A model generated the notes under the pieces. It had not been told where the DNA came from. It saw nothing but the letters and a program-made list of their open reading frames with translations, and ran no database searches. DNA of 64,000 bases from Akkermansia sp. GTDB taxonomy: Bacteria > Verrucomicrobiota > Verrucomicrobiia > Verrucomicrobiales > Akkermansiaceae. The DNA is taken from contig JAFZGW010000013.1 in NCBI GenBank assembly GCA_017555205.1, positions 248,001-312,000 of the forward strand, written 5' to 3'. Positions 1 to 8,094 of this stretch are shown here, one piece after another. The stretch's first letter is position 1, and every line of letters begins with the position of its first letter. The translations under genes and the position numbers were made by a program.

Positions 1-1557
1 CGCACCCGCCGTGGTTTTGCTGCCGGTCTTGATTTTGAGGATTTAAAGAGGAGCGAAAACACATTTTCGGTAGGCAAATGGGAATCCTACTACGTCTACG
101 ACGAATCTCCAAATATCAACCCCACAAACACGGAACGCGAACCGGTTGACCACGAACGTTACCGTATAGCGATAACGGGACAATGGGATTTACCTATCAA
201 AGAGGCTACCCCCAAAACAACTTGGACAACCTCCGCTAATATCAACATTCTGAGTGATCGCTACATGCTGCGCGATTACTTCGAGAATATCAGCGAAATT
301 AACGACAAGCCGGATAATACGGTACGAGTAACACGCAGAAGCAGACTCAGCGAAACAATGCTGATGACCCGCTTTGCGCCCAACGATTACTACACTACCG
401 ATGAGCGAACCGAACTGTCGTACTACCGAGTGCGTTCCTCTATCGGCAAAACGGGTATAACGTATGAAACCTGGAATCGACTCGGGGTCATGCGCCAGTA
501 TATTCCGGCAGAGGAAATGGGAACCTACCGTGCCGAGCTCGATAGCCTGACCGACCCCGACGCCAGAGCTTATTATGAGCGCTTGCTCAATACTCATACC
601 TATGCAAGAGCCAACAGCACGCACGAATTTTCCACCAATTTCACCGTGCTGAACTTCCTCAACATTACCCCCAAAGCCGGTGTCGGTTACAGCGGTTACT
701 ACGGAGTGGACGGTGTAGGTTCCGACAACAGATTCCTCGGCTTCTTGGGGGTGGATGCAAACTTCAAGCTGCACAAACACTACAACTCATTCAATATTCC
801 AACCCTTGGTTACAAGGGGCTGACACACCTAATCAAGCCCTACACCACCCTCTCCCACTGCAATATATCTTCGTCCAATAACAGAGTTCCGCAGATAGAT
901 GTGTGGTCAAACGAATTCGGTACCACCAGTAGCACTCCGATGAGCCTGGATCTCATGGGCTTCTCCGGTATCGACAGCTGGGGCACATGGAGCATTTGGC
1001 GAATCGGTATCAGCAACACATTCAACACAACGGTTGACGGCTCGCCTCACAACTTATTCAAGTGGAATTGCTTTATAGACTACAACGAGACAAACCCGAA
1101 CTCACCCAACAAGTTCTCAAATCTCTACTCTTTGGTTTCCTTTAAGCCCACGCGCGAGCTGACACTGTATTGCAACACACAGACGCCGACCATTGACAAT
1201 GGTGATGGGTTCCGCGAATACAGCTACGGTATAGCTTGGCAGCCGTTAGCGGCTCTGGAGACGCGCCTGAGCTACCGAACCCTCAAAGGCCACCCCATAC
1301 AAGACGATGCCGAACAGGTAACCCTGCAAGCCAACCTCAGAATCAACGAAAAATATTCGGCAGCCTGTAAGTGGAGCTGGGATATCGAGCATAAGCGAGT
1401 GCCGATTCAGCAATACTCCCTCTTCAAGAAAACAGGTGCATGGTATATGGGGGCTACACTGTTCCTGAGAGACAACGGCGGCAAGAAAGAAACCGGCTTC
1501 GGGGTATCCTTCACCTTGGCGGAAACCGGAACCGCCCTGCCCGTCAGCTTCTTCTGA
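1..1557 (+). CDS. lptD: LPS-assembly protein LptD, C-terminal part (5' truncated by window edge)
   Basis: The reading frame is open from base 1 to the stop at 1555-1557, giving 518 visible residues with no start inside the window. The protein is rich in alternating aromatic and polar residues typical of an outer-membrane beta-barrel, with stretches such as LSYYRV, TGITYETWNRLG and the closing strand GASTFG-like segment near the end (GFGVSFTLAE). It matches the pattern of the LptD/OstA barrel that inserts lipopolysaccharide into the outer leaflet of the outer membrane together with LptE. The missing N-terminal part would carry the signal peptide and the OstA-like jellyroll domain. An internal ATG at 265 is not the true start because coding continues upstream. 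A hairpin follows the stop. Family assignment is from overall barrel character and remembered LptD features, so it is fairly but not fully certain. Confidence 0.72.
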   Translation, partial: RTRRGFAAGLDFEDLKRSENTFSVGKWESYYVYDESPNINPTNTEREPVDHERYRIAITGQWDLPIKEATPKTTWTTSANINILSDRYMLRDYFENISEINDKPDNTVRVTRRSRLSETMLMTRFAPNDYYTTDERTELSYYRVRSSIGKTGITYETWNRLGVMRQYIPAEEMGTYRAELDSLTDPDARAYYERLLNTHTYARANSTHEFSTNFTVLNFLNITPKAGVGYSGYYGVDGVGSDNRFLGFLGVDANFKLHKHYNSFNIPTLGYKGLTHLIKPYTTLSHCNISSSNNRVPQIDVWSNEFGTTSSTPMSLDLMGFSGIDSWGTWSIWRIGISNTFNTTVDGSPHNLFKWNCFIDYNETNPNSPNKFSNLYSLVSFKPTRELTLYCNTQTPTIDNGDGFREYSYGIAWQPLAALETRLSYRTLKGHPIQDDAEQVTLQANLRINEKYSAACKWSWDIEHKRVPIQQYSLFKKTGAWYMGATLFLRDNGGKKETGFGVSFTLAETGTALPVSFF

Positions 1558-1575
1558 TACAACCCAACAAGAAAT

Positions 1576-1610
1576 ACCCCCATCGTTTGTTACACACAAG
1601 CGATGGGGGT
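1576..1610 (+). terminator. Hairpin after lptD
   Basis: A perfect 10-bp stem ACCCCCATCG / CGATGGGGGT (1576-1585 and 1601-1610) with a 15-nt loop lies 18 bases after the lptD stop. It has no strong T-tract, so it may be a weak terminator or an mRNA 3'-end stabiliser. Confidence 0.6.
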
Positions 1611-1753
1611 TCGAATTGAAGAAAAGAAACAATTACCCCGCAAAATATAGCAAACTTTACCCTTCAGGACACAAAAATACATTGTAATACAAATTTTAGG
1701 CTTGCTATTTGTTCAAAAAGAAGGCAGCATAGCTTCAGAAGACATAAAACGCC

Positions 1754-3211
1754 ATGTACACTCATCTAAAAATAGGAATTATTCAAAATGCAGCACTGAC
1801 TGCAGACCTTCCCAACAACCTCCGACAGATTGTACAGGGATATCGCGAATGCCTGGACCACGGCGCAAATCTGATTATAGCCTCAGCTTATTCACTGTGC
1901 GGTGCCAACCCGCAGGCCTTAAGCAACAGGCAATCATTTTTAACGCAAACTCAGGCCGCACTCGAAAGCCTTTCGCAAGAACTGGGCGATACACCTCTCA
2001 TACTGGCAGCGTATGCTCCATTATTTGAGGAATATGATTACGACCTTGATGAACCGCAGCTAATCGGCCCGGCGGTCGGTGTATTAACTCCCTACCTGCT
2101 GGAACAGGGAGAAATAACACAGCTGGAAGAAATGGAAGCAATCGACATCTGCGATACAACGATTTGTGTAAACATCAACGATACGTTCACTGAGCCGGAC
2201 GATAACGAGGTCGAGTTAATCATTCAACTTAGTGAAACACCATGGCATGCCGGTGCAGTCTCCGCAGAGGACGAGCATTTTGCATGGGTCGCACAAGAAA
2301 ACAATGCAGTAGTAGTCTGCACCCATCATGTCGGCGCAGCAGACGACAACATCCATGCCGGCGGTTCAGCAGTATACAATCAAGATGGGAGCGCCATGGC
2401 ACGATTACCGTTCTTCGAAAGTGCCAACCGTGTCATTTCGCTCAAATCGAAAACCCGAGCAAAAGCAGCTCCGGCCGAAGAGGAACTACTCTGCTTAGCC
2501 CTGCAACGCGGTATTCGTGATACCGTACGCAATAACGGCTACAGCGGCGTGAGCTTGAACCTCGATGCCCCGAATGCCGACTTGCTGGCAGCCCTCAGCA
2601 TAGAAGCACTAGGGCGCTCCAACGTGGTGGGAATGAGCAGTTCGCAGGAAGCGAACCACATTGCGAACGCGCTCAAAATAACCAGCATTTCCCGCCCGCT
2701 CAACGAACTAATCGCCCAGGCGACTCAATATCTGGGAGAAGATAGCGACGAGCTGTTACCCCGCCTCAATGCACTTCTTCAATATACAGCTGCCGAAAAA
2801 CGCGGGCTCATGCACCTTAGTTCTCTCACAAGAAGCGAAATCATGACAGGCAGCTTCACCCTATATGGTGAGAGCTGTGGCTTATTCGCCCCGCTGGGCA
2901 ACCTGTATGAAATGGACATACACCTGTTGCGACAGCTTTTGAGTGAAAAATATGCCGATTTGTTCGGCACACTTAAAGAGCCTGATGATTACGAAACAGA
3001 CAGAATCATTCACGAGATAGCGGACCGCAACATTGGCGCGACAGCTCTGCTGCAAGAGCACACGTTCCCGCTCAATGAAAACAAGGTACGCATGGTACAG
3101 CGTAAAATCATAGCCTCAGCACTCAAGCGAACCCAACTTCCTATGATTCTGCGCGTTGATCGCCCCGAGGAACGCATTTCCCTCCCCGTGGCTCACAGAC
3201 TGAACGACTAA
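1754..3211 (+). CDS. Degenerate NAD+ synthase (NadE)-like protein, probable pseudoenzyme
   Basis: This 485-residue protein aligns by eye along its whole length with glutamine-dependent NAD+ synthase: an N-terminal nitrilase-like half (residues 1-235, opening KIGIIQ) and a C-terminal synthetase-like half (250-485). The second half keeps family landmarks: RGIRDTVRNNGYSGV, TRSEIMTGSFTLYGES (usual TGNKSE..GY.TLYGD) and a late KRTQLP (usual KRrQaPP). The catalytic motifs are gone. The PP-loop SGGxDS is LDAPNA (270-275), the nitrilase Glu position reads ASAYSL (43-48), and the Lys region has no Lys. A Cys remains in ICVN at 138. It therefore probably cannot bind ATP or hydrolyse glutamine. A complete NadE is encoded at 12166-14097, so this looks like a diverged paralogue with a scaffold or regulatory role (inference). 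The uninterrupted frame argues against a decayed pseudogene. Confidence 0.7.
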   Translation: MYTHLKIGIIQNAALTADLPNNLRQIVQGYRECLDHGANLIIASAYSLCGANPQALSNRQSFLTQTQAALESLSQELGDTPLILAAYAPLFEEYDYDLDEPQLIGPAVGVLTPYLLEQGEITQLEEMEAIDICDTTICVNINDTFTEPDDNEVELIIQLSETPWHAGAVSAEDEHFAWVAQENNAVVVCTHHVGAADDNIHAGGSAVYNQDGSAMARLPFFESANRVISLKSKTRAKAAPAEEELLCLALQRGIRDTVRNNGYSGVSLNLDAPNADLLAALSIEALGRSNVVGMSSSQEANHIANALKITSISRPLNELIAQATQYLGEDSDELLPRLNALLQYTAAEKRGLMHLSSLTRSEIMTGSFTLYGESCGLFAPLGNLYEMDIHLLRQLLSEKYADLFGTLKEPDDYETDRIIHEIADRNIGATALLQEHTFPLNENKVRMVQRKIIASALKRTQLPMILRVDRPEERISLPVAHRLND

Positions 3212-3240
3212 ACCTCTCTTCCCAGCAAAACAACAGCATT

Positions 3241-3273
3241 CGGCTCCGTCGGTCACTATGACTGACGGAGCCG
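3241..3273. terminator. Bidirectional terminator hairpin
   Basis: The stem CGGCTCCGTC / GACGGAGCCG (3241-3250, 3264-3273) lies between two convergent genes, the NadE-like gene and hdeD, and can serve both. Confidence 0.65.
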
Positions 3274-3300
3274 TAGTATTATGGCGTTGAGTACGGGGTT

Positions 3301-3843
3301 TTATGAGCAAGGGCGCTGTTGAGAAAAGGCAAGGAATATCAAAGCCCAGCCTGAAAATATCATCTCAACCGCGATGACGGTTCCTATAAGCCACTGCGAG
3401 GATTCCGGCCAGGTCCACAACACCATCCCCCCCAGTAGCAGAGATATGGCAGCATTGTAGAACCTCCATGCGTTGCCGGGTACACCACGCATCGAAAATG
3501 CTACAATAAGCCGCATAATACCACCGGCCAGCAGCGCACAACCTATTGCCAGTGTGATTGCTACCATAGATTCCGCAGTCTGCGACAACAACATGGCACC
3601 AATCACTGCAAATATGAGAGCAGATAGCAAATTCCACCACCTATTACTGGACCGGGTGAAGACATGTATAAAGTGCAGAATACCGACAACAACAAATACA
3701 AAGCCGGCGACCCATACAGCGGATGCCCCCAGAATATAGGGAAAACTCAGCATAGCAAAACCAAGCACGAGCTCCATAATAGCTATGATTGCTGCCAACC
3801 AAGGACTACGGAGTACCCTTGCGGTTTTACAATCAGAACTCAT
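3301..3843 (-). CDS. HdeD/DUF308-family membrane protein
   Basis: A protein of about 180 residues made almost entirely of six hydrophobic helices in three pairs, with small polar loops and one Arg/Ser-rich loop (TRSSNRWWN). This is the layout of the HdeD (DUF308) family, inner-membrane proteins linked in enterobacteria to acid resistance but of unknown biochemical role. It is the last gene of a minus-strand operon after superoxide dismutase and overlaps the end of that gene, which suggests translational coupling. Three in-frame ATGs lie inside the sod 3' end (3870, 3861, 3843). The last is chosen because it gives the shortest overlap (11 nt) and a usual HdeD N-terminus. Linkage to sod and a phosphatase suggests a stress-related operon. 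Confidence 0.75.
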   Translation of the reverse strand: MSSDCKTARVLRSPWLAAIIAIMELVLGFAMLSFPYILGASAVWVAGFVFVVVGILHFIHVFTRSSNRWWNLLSALIFAVIGAMLLSQTAESMVAITLAIGCALLAGGIMRLIVAFSMRGVPGNAWRFYNAAISLLLGGMVLWTWPESSQWLIGTVIAVEMIFSGWALIFLAFSQQRPCS

Positions 3844-4480
3844 TTCGCAATGCTTTCTCATAACGCTCATTTACAACGGTCCAATTAATATGCTGCATGA
3901 AGGCATTTATGTAGCCCTTACGGTCATTGCTCCAAGTCAGATAGTAGGCGTGTTCCCACACATCGCACACAAGCAGCGGAGAAAACGATGGCACCAATAC
4001 CTCGTGATGCTTACATATACCGGAAATAATCAGGCGGCGGCTAATGGGGTCAACCCCTAAGACAGCCCAACCACTCCCTTGCACAGCTAGCGCCACAGCT
4101 GTATATAGCTTTTCAAAAGCTACATAACTTCCGAATTCAGCATCAATGGCCTCCGACAACAAGGAATCCGTTCTGAGGTGCACCCCTTTGGGTGCCAGAT
4201 TTTCCCAGTACAGAGAATGCAAAATATGCCCGCCCAAATTAAAGGCAAAATTTTGACACGCTGCAGAAGCATGAGCCGTACTGAGTTCCCCGGCATTTAT
4301 TAACTGCAAAGTTTCAAGCGCAGCATTGGCCCCGGCCACATACGCAGCATGGTGTTTATCGTGGTGCAGGTACAAGGTTTCTGCGCAAATGAGAGGCTCC
4401 AACGAAGCATCTCCGTATGGCAATGGGGGCAACACATAGTGTCCTTCCGCATATGCATTCCGTAGACATGAACTATTCAT
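3833..4480 (-). CDS. sodB: Superoxide dismutase, Fe/Mn family
   Basis: Converts superoxide to hydrogen peroxide and oxygen in the cytoplasm. The product shows the Fe/Mn SOD order: N-terminal helical hairpin with PPLPYG and HHDKHHAAYV, the second metal His in GGHILHSLYW, and the C-terminal signature DVWEHAYYL that supplies Asp and His ligands. At 215 residues from the ATG at 4480 it is slightly longer than most family members. A TTG at 4519 would add 13 residues but has no supporting signal; an AGGAGG at 4501-4506 lies 20 nt before the ATG, an unusually long gap. The Fe versus Mn preference cannot be settled by eye; GGHILHSLYWENL fits the Fe/cambialistic range. It sits between a PP2C-type phosphatase (upstream, stop at 4526) and an HdeD-like gene. 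Confidence 0.9.
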   Translation of the reverse strand: MNSSCLRNAYAEGHYVLPPLPYGDASLEPLICAETLYLHHDKHHAAYVAGANAALETLQLINAGELSTAHASAACQNFAFNLGGHILHSLYWENLAPKGVHLRTDSLLSEAIDAEFGSYVAFEKLYTAVALAVQGSGWAVLGVDPISRRLIISGICKHHEVLVPSFSPLLVCDVWEHAYYLTWSNDRKGYINAFMQHINWTVVNERYEKALRNEF

Positions 4481-4525
4481 AGCAGAGGATAAGACCCAAC
4501 CTCCTCTCACGCCATTCAATATAAG

Positions 4526-5104
4526 CTAGGGCCAACTTACGCTCACCACGGTCACATTATCGGCGTTTTCCTCAGCAAACTCACGGCAGGCCTGTACCAA
4601 ACTCACAGCCGGACTCCCGCCGAGTTCCACCGGAATTGTCAACAAGACATCGCTTACCTTGCCGGAAGTCAGCAAACTTAATAAACCATCACTGGCAACC
4701 AATATGCAATCTCCGGGCATCAGCGAATACGCTCCCTGAGCGTGTCTTACATTCAGATGCAATAACTCACCTCGACGCCAAAGTAACAACGGCGATTCGC
4801 CACTACAAATCCAAGATATCGTTCCGTTACTTATAAATACCGCCAGTAAAGATAGAGAATCAGCCACCTCAGCAGTCGACGTAAACGCTTGCCTCAGCTT
4901 TTCTGTAACAAGCGGATAATCCGCCAACTCCGAAAACGTCGCCTCAAATGAATTAATCAACCCGGCAGAACGCAATTCACCGCAGGAAGCTCCCTGCCCA
5001 CCCTCTGCTACAAGAACAAGCAAACCGGCGGGGTAAAACTTCACCCGATAGACATCTTCCTGCTTTGCCCGACTGCCAATCCACTGTGCGATACCGGCTT
5101 TCAT
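4526..5104 (-). CDS. PP2C-family phosphatase-like protein, short and divergent
   Basis: The 192-residue product has the order of PP2C motifs. The N-terminal RxxNED becomes SRAKQEDVY, the central metal motif DGMGG becomes EGGQG, ASDGL is intact, and the final DNxT is present as ADNVTVVSV. PP2C enzymes dephosphorylate Ser/Thr using two metals held by Asp residues. Here the central Asp is replaced by Glu and the following glycines shift, so activity may be weak, altered or absent. It is shorter than the usual 240-residue domain, losing part of the flap region. It is the first gene of a minus-strand operon with sod and hdeD, behind a promoter at 5114-5142. No partner kinase is visible in the window. 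Confidence 0.68.
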   Translation of the reverse strand: MKAGIAQWIGSRAKQEDVYRVKFYPAGLLVLVAEGGQGASCGELRSAGLINSFEATFSELADYPLVTEKLRQAFTSTAEVADSLSLLAVFISNGTISWICSGESPLLLWRRGELLHLNVRHAQGAYSLMPGDCILVASDGLLSLLTSGKVSDVLLTIPVELGGSPAVSLVQACREFAEENADNVTVVSVSWP

Positions 5105-5113
5105 ATACCGGGC

Positions 5114-5142
5114 TATCTATCACAAGAAACAGCCCGGAGCAA
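5114..5142 (-). promoter_or_regulatory. Promoter of the PP2C-sod-hdeD operon
   Basis: On the minus strand, TTGCTC (5137-5142) and TAGATA (5114-5119) are 17 bp apart, and the ATG at 5104 begins 9 bases after the -10 box, so the mRNA leader would be almost nil. Confidence 0.6.
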
Positions 5143-5235
5143 GCTTAAACGAAGATTTACAAACACTATTATGACAAAACCCACTATAGATACGCCCCAA
5201 AAAGCAATAATTTTTCGTTCACACTCGCTTGAAAC

Positions 5236-5265
5236 TTGCCAAAACCCCGTTGGATATGCTAGTAT
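5236..5265 (+). promoter_or_regulatory. Promoter of the SDR-like gene
   Basis: TTGCCA (5236-5241) and TAGTAT (5260-5265) are separated by 18 bp. The expected transcript would start near 5272 and include an AAGGAG at 5273-5278, one of few Shine-Dalgarno-like sites in the window. Confidence 0.5.
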
Positions 5266-5301
5266 AGCGCTCAAGGAGTAACCATCAAACGATTTCTACA
5301 C

Positions 5302-6096
5302 ATGGCACACGATACGGCTTTCCTTGGCGCCAGCACAGTACTCGGTCAGTACTGGACCAAGCGCAGATTTTTCGATTATCTCATCAACAAAGATAATTTC
5401 CGACTGACCTTCGGCAAGACTTTCCGCATGATGGTCTACTTGGACAACGCTGTAGCCAACGGCACGGAAAATGCACGTAATGATGTAGAAGCCGACACGA
5501 AAGCCACCAATTACCTCATAAACCATTTAGCTGACATTAAGCCGGAGTTCACGGTTTTTGTGACAACATGCGATATGTTGGCAGAGAACGCAGATGAAAC
5601 GACGCCCACCCTCACAGAGAGTGATGACCCGTACGTACAAAACCGCATCAACCTGTATAGGGAACTCAATCGACAGTACGGAAGAGTGCTCAATGTACAC
5701 CTTCCCGAAATCGCCTCGACCACCCATAGCGGCTTTAGCAAAGTCGTTGACGTATTGAAAAATCCCCCGACGAGCGGCACGCTCCCCCTTGCTCCGATGG
5801 AAATGCACCAACTTTATTTTTCCCAGCGCATATTAGGCGACGTGGAAAAGTGCATACCACTGGGTATACCGGCTATCATACCGGCCATGCCGCCATTGAC
5901 CACAACAGAAATTGCTGAAATCATAGCCCCCGAATTACTTGACCGTTTGCCGGCATTCGATTCGTCACAACCCATGGGCTCACGCCGCACATCCATACAC
6001 TCGTTCCAGTGGCTGGATCCGAAAGACGGTTACCTAGTAACCAAAGAAGACCAATTGGAGCTGCTGAAATTCTACTTTGCGCCTGACTTTGTTTAA
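5302..6096 (+). CDS. Divergent NAD(P)-binding SDR/epimerase-like protein of unknown function
   Basis: The 264-residue product begins with a hydrophobic strand and FLGASTVLG, which resembles the Rossmann GxxGxxG loop with its middle Gly replaced. MVYLDNAVANG and VFVTTCDML would fit strands 4 and 5 of an extended short-chain dehydrogenase. ESDDPYVQNRINLYRE lies where epimerases carry YxxxK, but the Tyr-Lys pair is not clear. The similarity is weak, so it is best treated as a hypothetical protein with a possible SDR fold. The ATG at 5302 is used. The frame is open upstream, and an AAGGAG is ideally spaced only for a non-standard ATC at 5284. It is divergent from the PP2C-sod operon and is followed by a dynamin-like gene with its own promoter. 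Confidence 0.5.
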   Translation: MAHDTAFLGASTVLGQYWTKRRFFDYLINKDNFRLTFGKTFRMMVYLDNAVANGTENARNDVEADTKATNYLINHLADIKPEFTVFVTTCDMLAENADETTPTLTESDDPYVQNRINLYRELNRQYGRVLNVHLPEIASTTHSGFSKVVDVLKNPPTSGTLPLAPMEMHQLYFSQRILGDVEKCIPLGIPAIIPAMPPLTTTEIAEIIAPELLDRLPAFDSSQPMGSRRTSIHSFQWLDPKDGYLVTKEDQLELLKFYFAPDFV

Positions 6097-6141
6097 CCCC
6101 ACCGCCCCCGGCATTTCCATAAAAGATAGCATGGTTTTTGC

Positions 6142-6170
6142 TTGCAGGCCACAAAAGCTGCGTGTATAAT
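6142..6170 (+). promoter_or_regulatory. Promoter of the dynamin-like gene (leaderless type)
   Basis: TTGCAG (6142-6147), exactly 17 bp, then consensus TATAAT (6165-6170), then 7 bases and the ATG at 6178. Longer start choices at 6142 or 6169 fall inside the promoter hexamers and are therefore unlikely. Confidence 0.75.
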
Positions 6171-6177
6171 GACCGCA

Positions 6178-8070
6178 ATGGATGCAGAACTGGACAAAAT
6201 CTGTCAGGAATCACTCGAATTCGGCAAAAAGCTCTCCGCGCTAACGAACGCTTCCCCCGAACTGCGACAACTCACCTCGCGAGGTGAGCGTGAAATTCAG
6301 CGCAGCTTGGCACGCTTTCGTTCTAACCTGCTGCTCATGGCTACCATCGGCTCAGTAAAGAGCGGCAAATCAACACTCACAAACTGCTTGGCGCACCGAA
6401 ATCTCTGCGCCACAAAGCTGGGCATAGAAACCACAAGACTGCCCATGGTCATATTGACCAGTGACGATGGCACTGAAAGAATGGAGCTATACTCCCCCTT
6501 GGCAGCGGGCTCACTGGGCGAGCAGGAACTATTTGAGCTGGTCATTGATTACTTGCGCAAAGTTGCTCCCGAGGATTTCCACGAGAAGGTTTCCATCGAC
6601 CGTCGCAATATCAACCAAGCCAACCTGGACGCATGGGCTCAAGGGCACACAAGTGCCGGCTGCGCGGCTATCTTCTTAGTTGAACCCGCAGCTCGCCTGC
6701 TCCAAGCCGGTATCGGTATTGTCGACATGCCCGGCATGGATGGCCTGACCTCCAACTGGCATGATGAAAAATTACACGAATGGATGAATGAGAATGCAGA
6801 TTATTTCCTGCTGGTTCAAAGTTCATTCGCCGCACTTACTCCCGATACTCGTGACTACCTGCGCACAGCCATGGAGCGTTCGCAACGCCCTATTCGCGTG
6901 GTACAAAACCGTATCGAAGCTCAACATTGGCTCAGCCACGAAGAGCAACAACAGCAACAGGAAAAACAGCAGTACAACACCCAGCGCCAGATGAGCGACT
7001 TCATTCGCAAGGTGATTCCCGGCAGCTGGGTAAATGCAGGGCTCGCATGGTGGCAGCACGAAAACACCTTCCGCCCAACTCCGCCGGAGCACGATACCAG
7101 CGAAGCCATGCAGCGAGACTCGCACCTTAGCGCGTTGGAGGATGAAATACTGGCAGACTTACGTAACCCGGAGGCAACTCTACGCCGAAATTCAGCCGAT
7201 TACCTGCTCAAGACCCTCGAAAGCATAGATACTCGGCTCAAAGATTTCATACAAAAGAGCCAAAGCCACATTTCCCACATTCACGCGGTACAGGCTGCTA
7301 TTCGCAAATTGATGGATGCAGCTCGCCTGCGCGAGGCTGTAGAAAGCAACAACCTGCACGAAGGAAGAATTCGCTGCGGCTATTTAGCAGACCAAGCCAA
7401 GCAAACGCTCTACACGAGATTGGACGCCATTCTCGACCTCGCCGTTGAAGGATATTTCCACGAGGATTGGATGAGCACAGATATGCCGGCACAAGAACTC
7501 AATGCCGCGCGTACCAAGGCAGAAAACGATCTCGGCGACCTCATGGCTGAGCAAGAAACCCATATTCTAGCCCCGGCTAAAATATGCGAGCTTACAGAAC
7601 TCGAACAAGAAAAACTGCAGGCCTGTGCAGATACGCTCCAACGACGGAGTGTGGATGAAATACGCAAGGACTACATTAAAGCCGTGCTCAATGCCTGGAA
7701 GGATGTTGAGCTCGATTGCAGCCCGATTTCGCTCGGTGAACTTAAAGAAACAGCCTTTATGGGCATGATTAACCGCCGTTGCAGCTACAATGAAACAGCA
7801 CCAAAATGGCGACGTGCCGGGCGTGAAGTCATTGCAGCACGACTGGATACCTGGAAACGCAAAGTCGGCGAGGCTCTTGATATGTTTGTATCTGCCCGCG
7901 TGAACGCGCTCGAAAACATCATGTCCGGTGAGCTAACAGCATACGAACAGTCCGAACAAACAGGCCGTTCCATTGCTGCAGCCGAGCAGGACATTGAGCT
8001 CTGCCATGCCGTTCGCAAAATACTGGCTCCCACCTTACTTCAGGCCAGAAGACTCAAAGCTATTCAATAA
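6178..8070 (+). CDS. Dynamin-like GTPase
   Basis: This 630-residue protein has an N-terminal GTPase domain with P-loop GSVKSGKS (58-65), a G2 threonine region (GIETTRLP) and G3 DMPGMDG (183-189). The G4 base-recognition motif is atypical (VVQNRIEA instead of NKxD). The rest (about 290-630) is helical and charged, with a Gln-rich stretch near 255-265, as in the stalk of bacterial dynamin-like proteins. Such proteins bind and remodel membranes and some protect membranes from stress or phage. No transmembrane segment is seen; a hydrophobic paddle is not obvious. The start is set by the promoter, which puts the ATG at the expected transcription start. Bacterial dynamins often occur in pairs, but no second copy is seen here. 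A flavoprotein reductase follows after 24 bases and may be cotranscribed. Confidence 0.75.
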   Translation: MDAELDKICQESLEFGKKLSALTNASPELRQLTSRGEREIQRSLARFRSNLLLMATIGSVKSGKSTLTNCLAHRNLCATKLGIETTRLPMVILTSDDGTERMELYSPLAAGSLGEQELFELVIDYLRKVAPEDFHEKVSIDRRNINQANLDAWAQGHTSAGCAAIFLVEPAARLLQAGIGIVDMPGMDGLTSNWHDEKLHEWMNENADYFLLVQSSFAALTPDTRDYLRTAMERSQRPIRVVQNRIEAQHWLSHEEQQQQQEKQQYNTQRQMSDFIRKVIPGSWVNAGLAWWQHENTFRPTPPEHDTSEAMQRDSHLSALEDEILADLRNPEATLRRNSADYLLKTLESIDTRLKDFIQKSQSHISHIHAVQAAIRKLMDAARLREAVESNNLHEGRIRCGYLADQAKQTLYTRLDAILDLAVEGYFHEDWMSTDMPAQELNAARTKAENDLGDLMAEQETHILAPAKICELTELEQEKLQACADTLQRRSVDEIRKDYIKAVLNAWKDVELDCSPISLGELKETAFMGMINRRCSYNETAPKWRRAGREVIAARLDTWKRKVGEALDMFVSARVNALENIMSGELTAYEQSEQTGRSIAAAEQDIELCHAVRKILAPTLLQARRLKAIQ

Positions 8071-8094
8071 TAACAATTATTCAAAAAACGAATT

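Noticed and set aside
6142..6177. Upstream starts (TTG 6142, ATG 6169) for the dynamin-like gene
   Set aside because: They coincide with the -35 hexamer and the -10 hexamer of a well-formed promoter.
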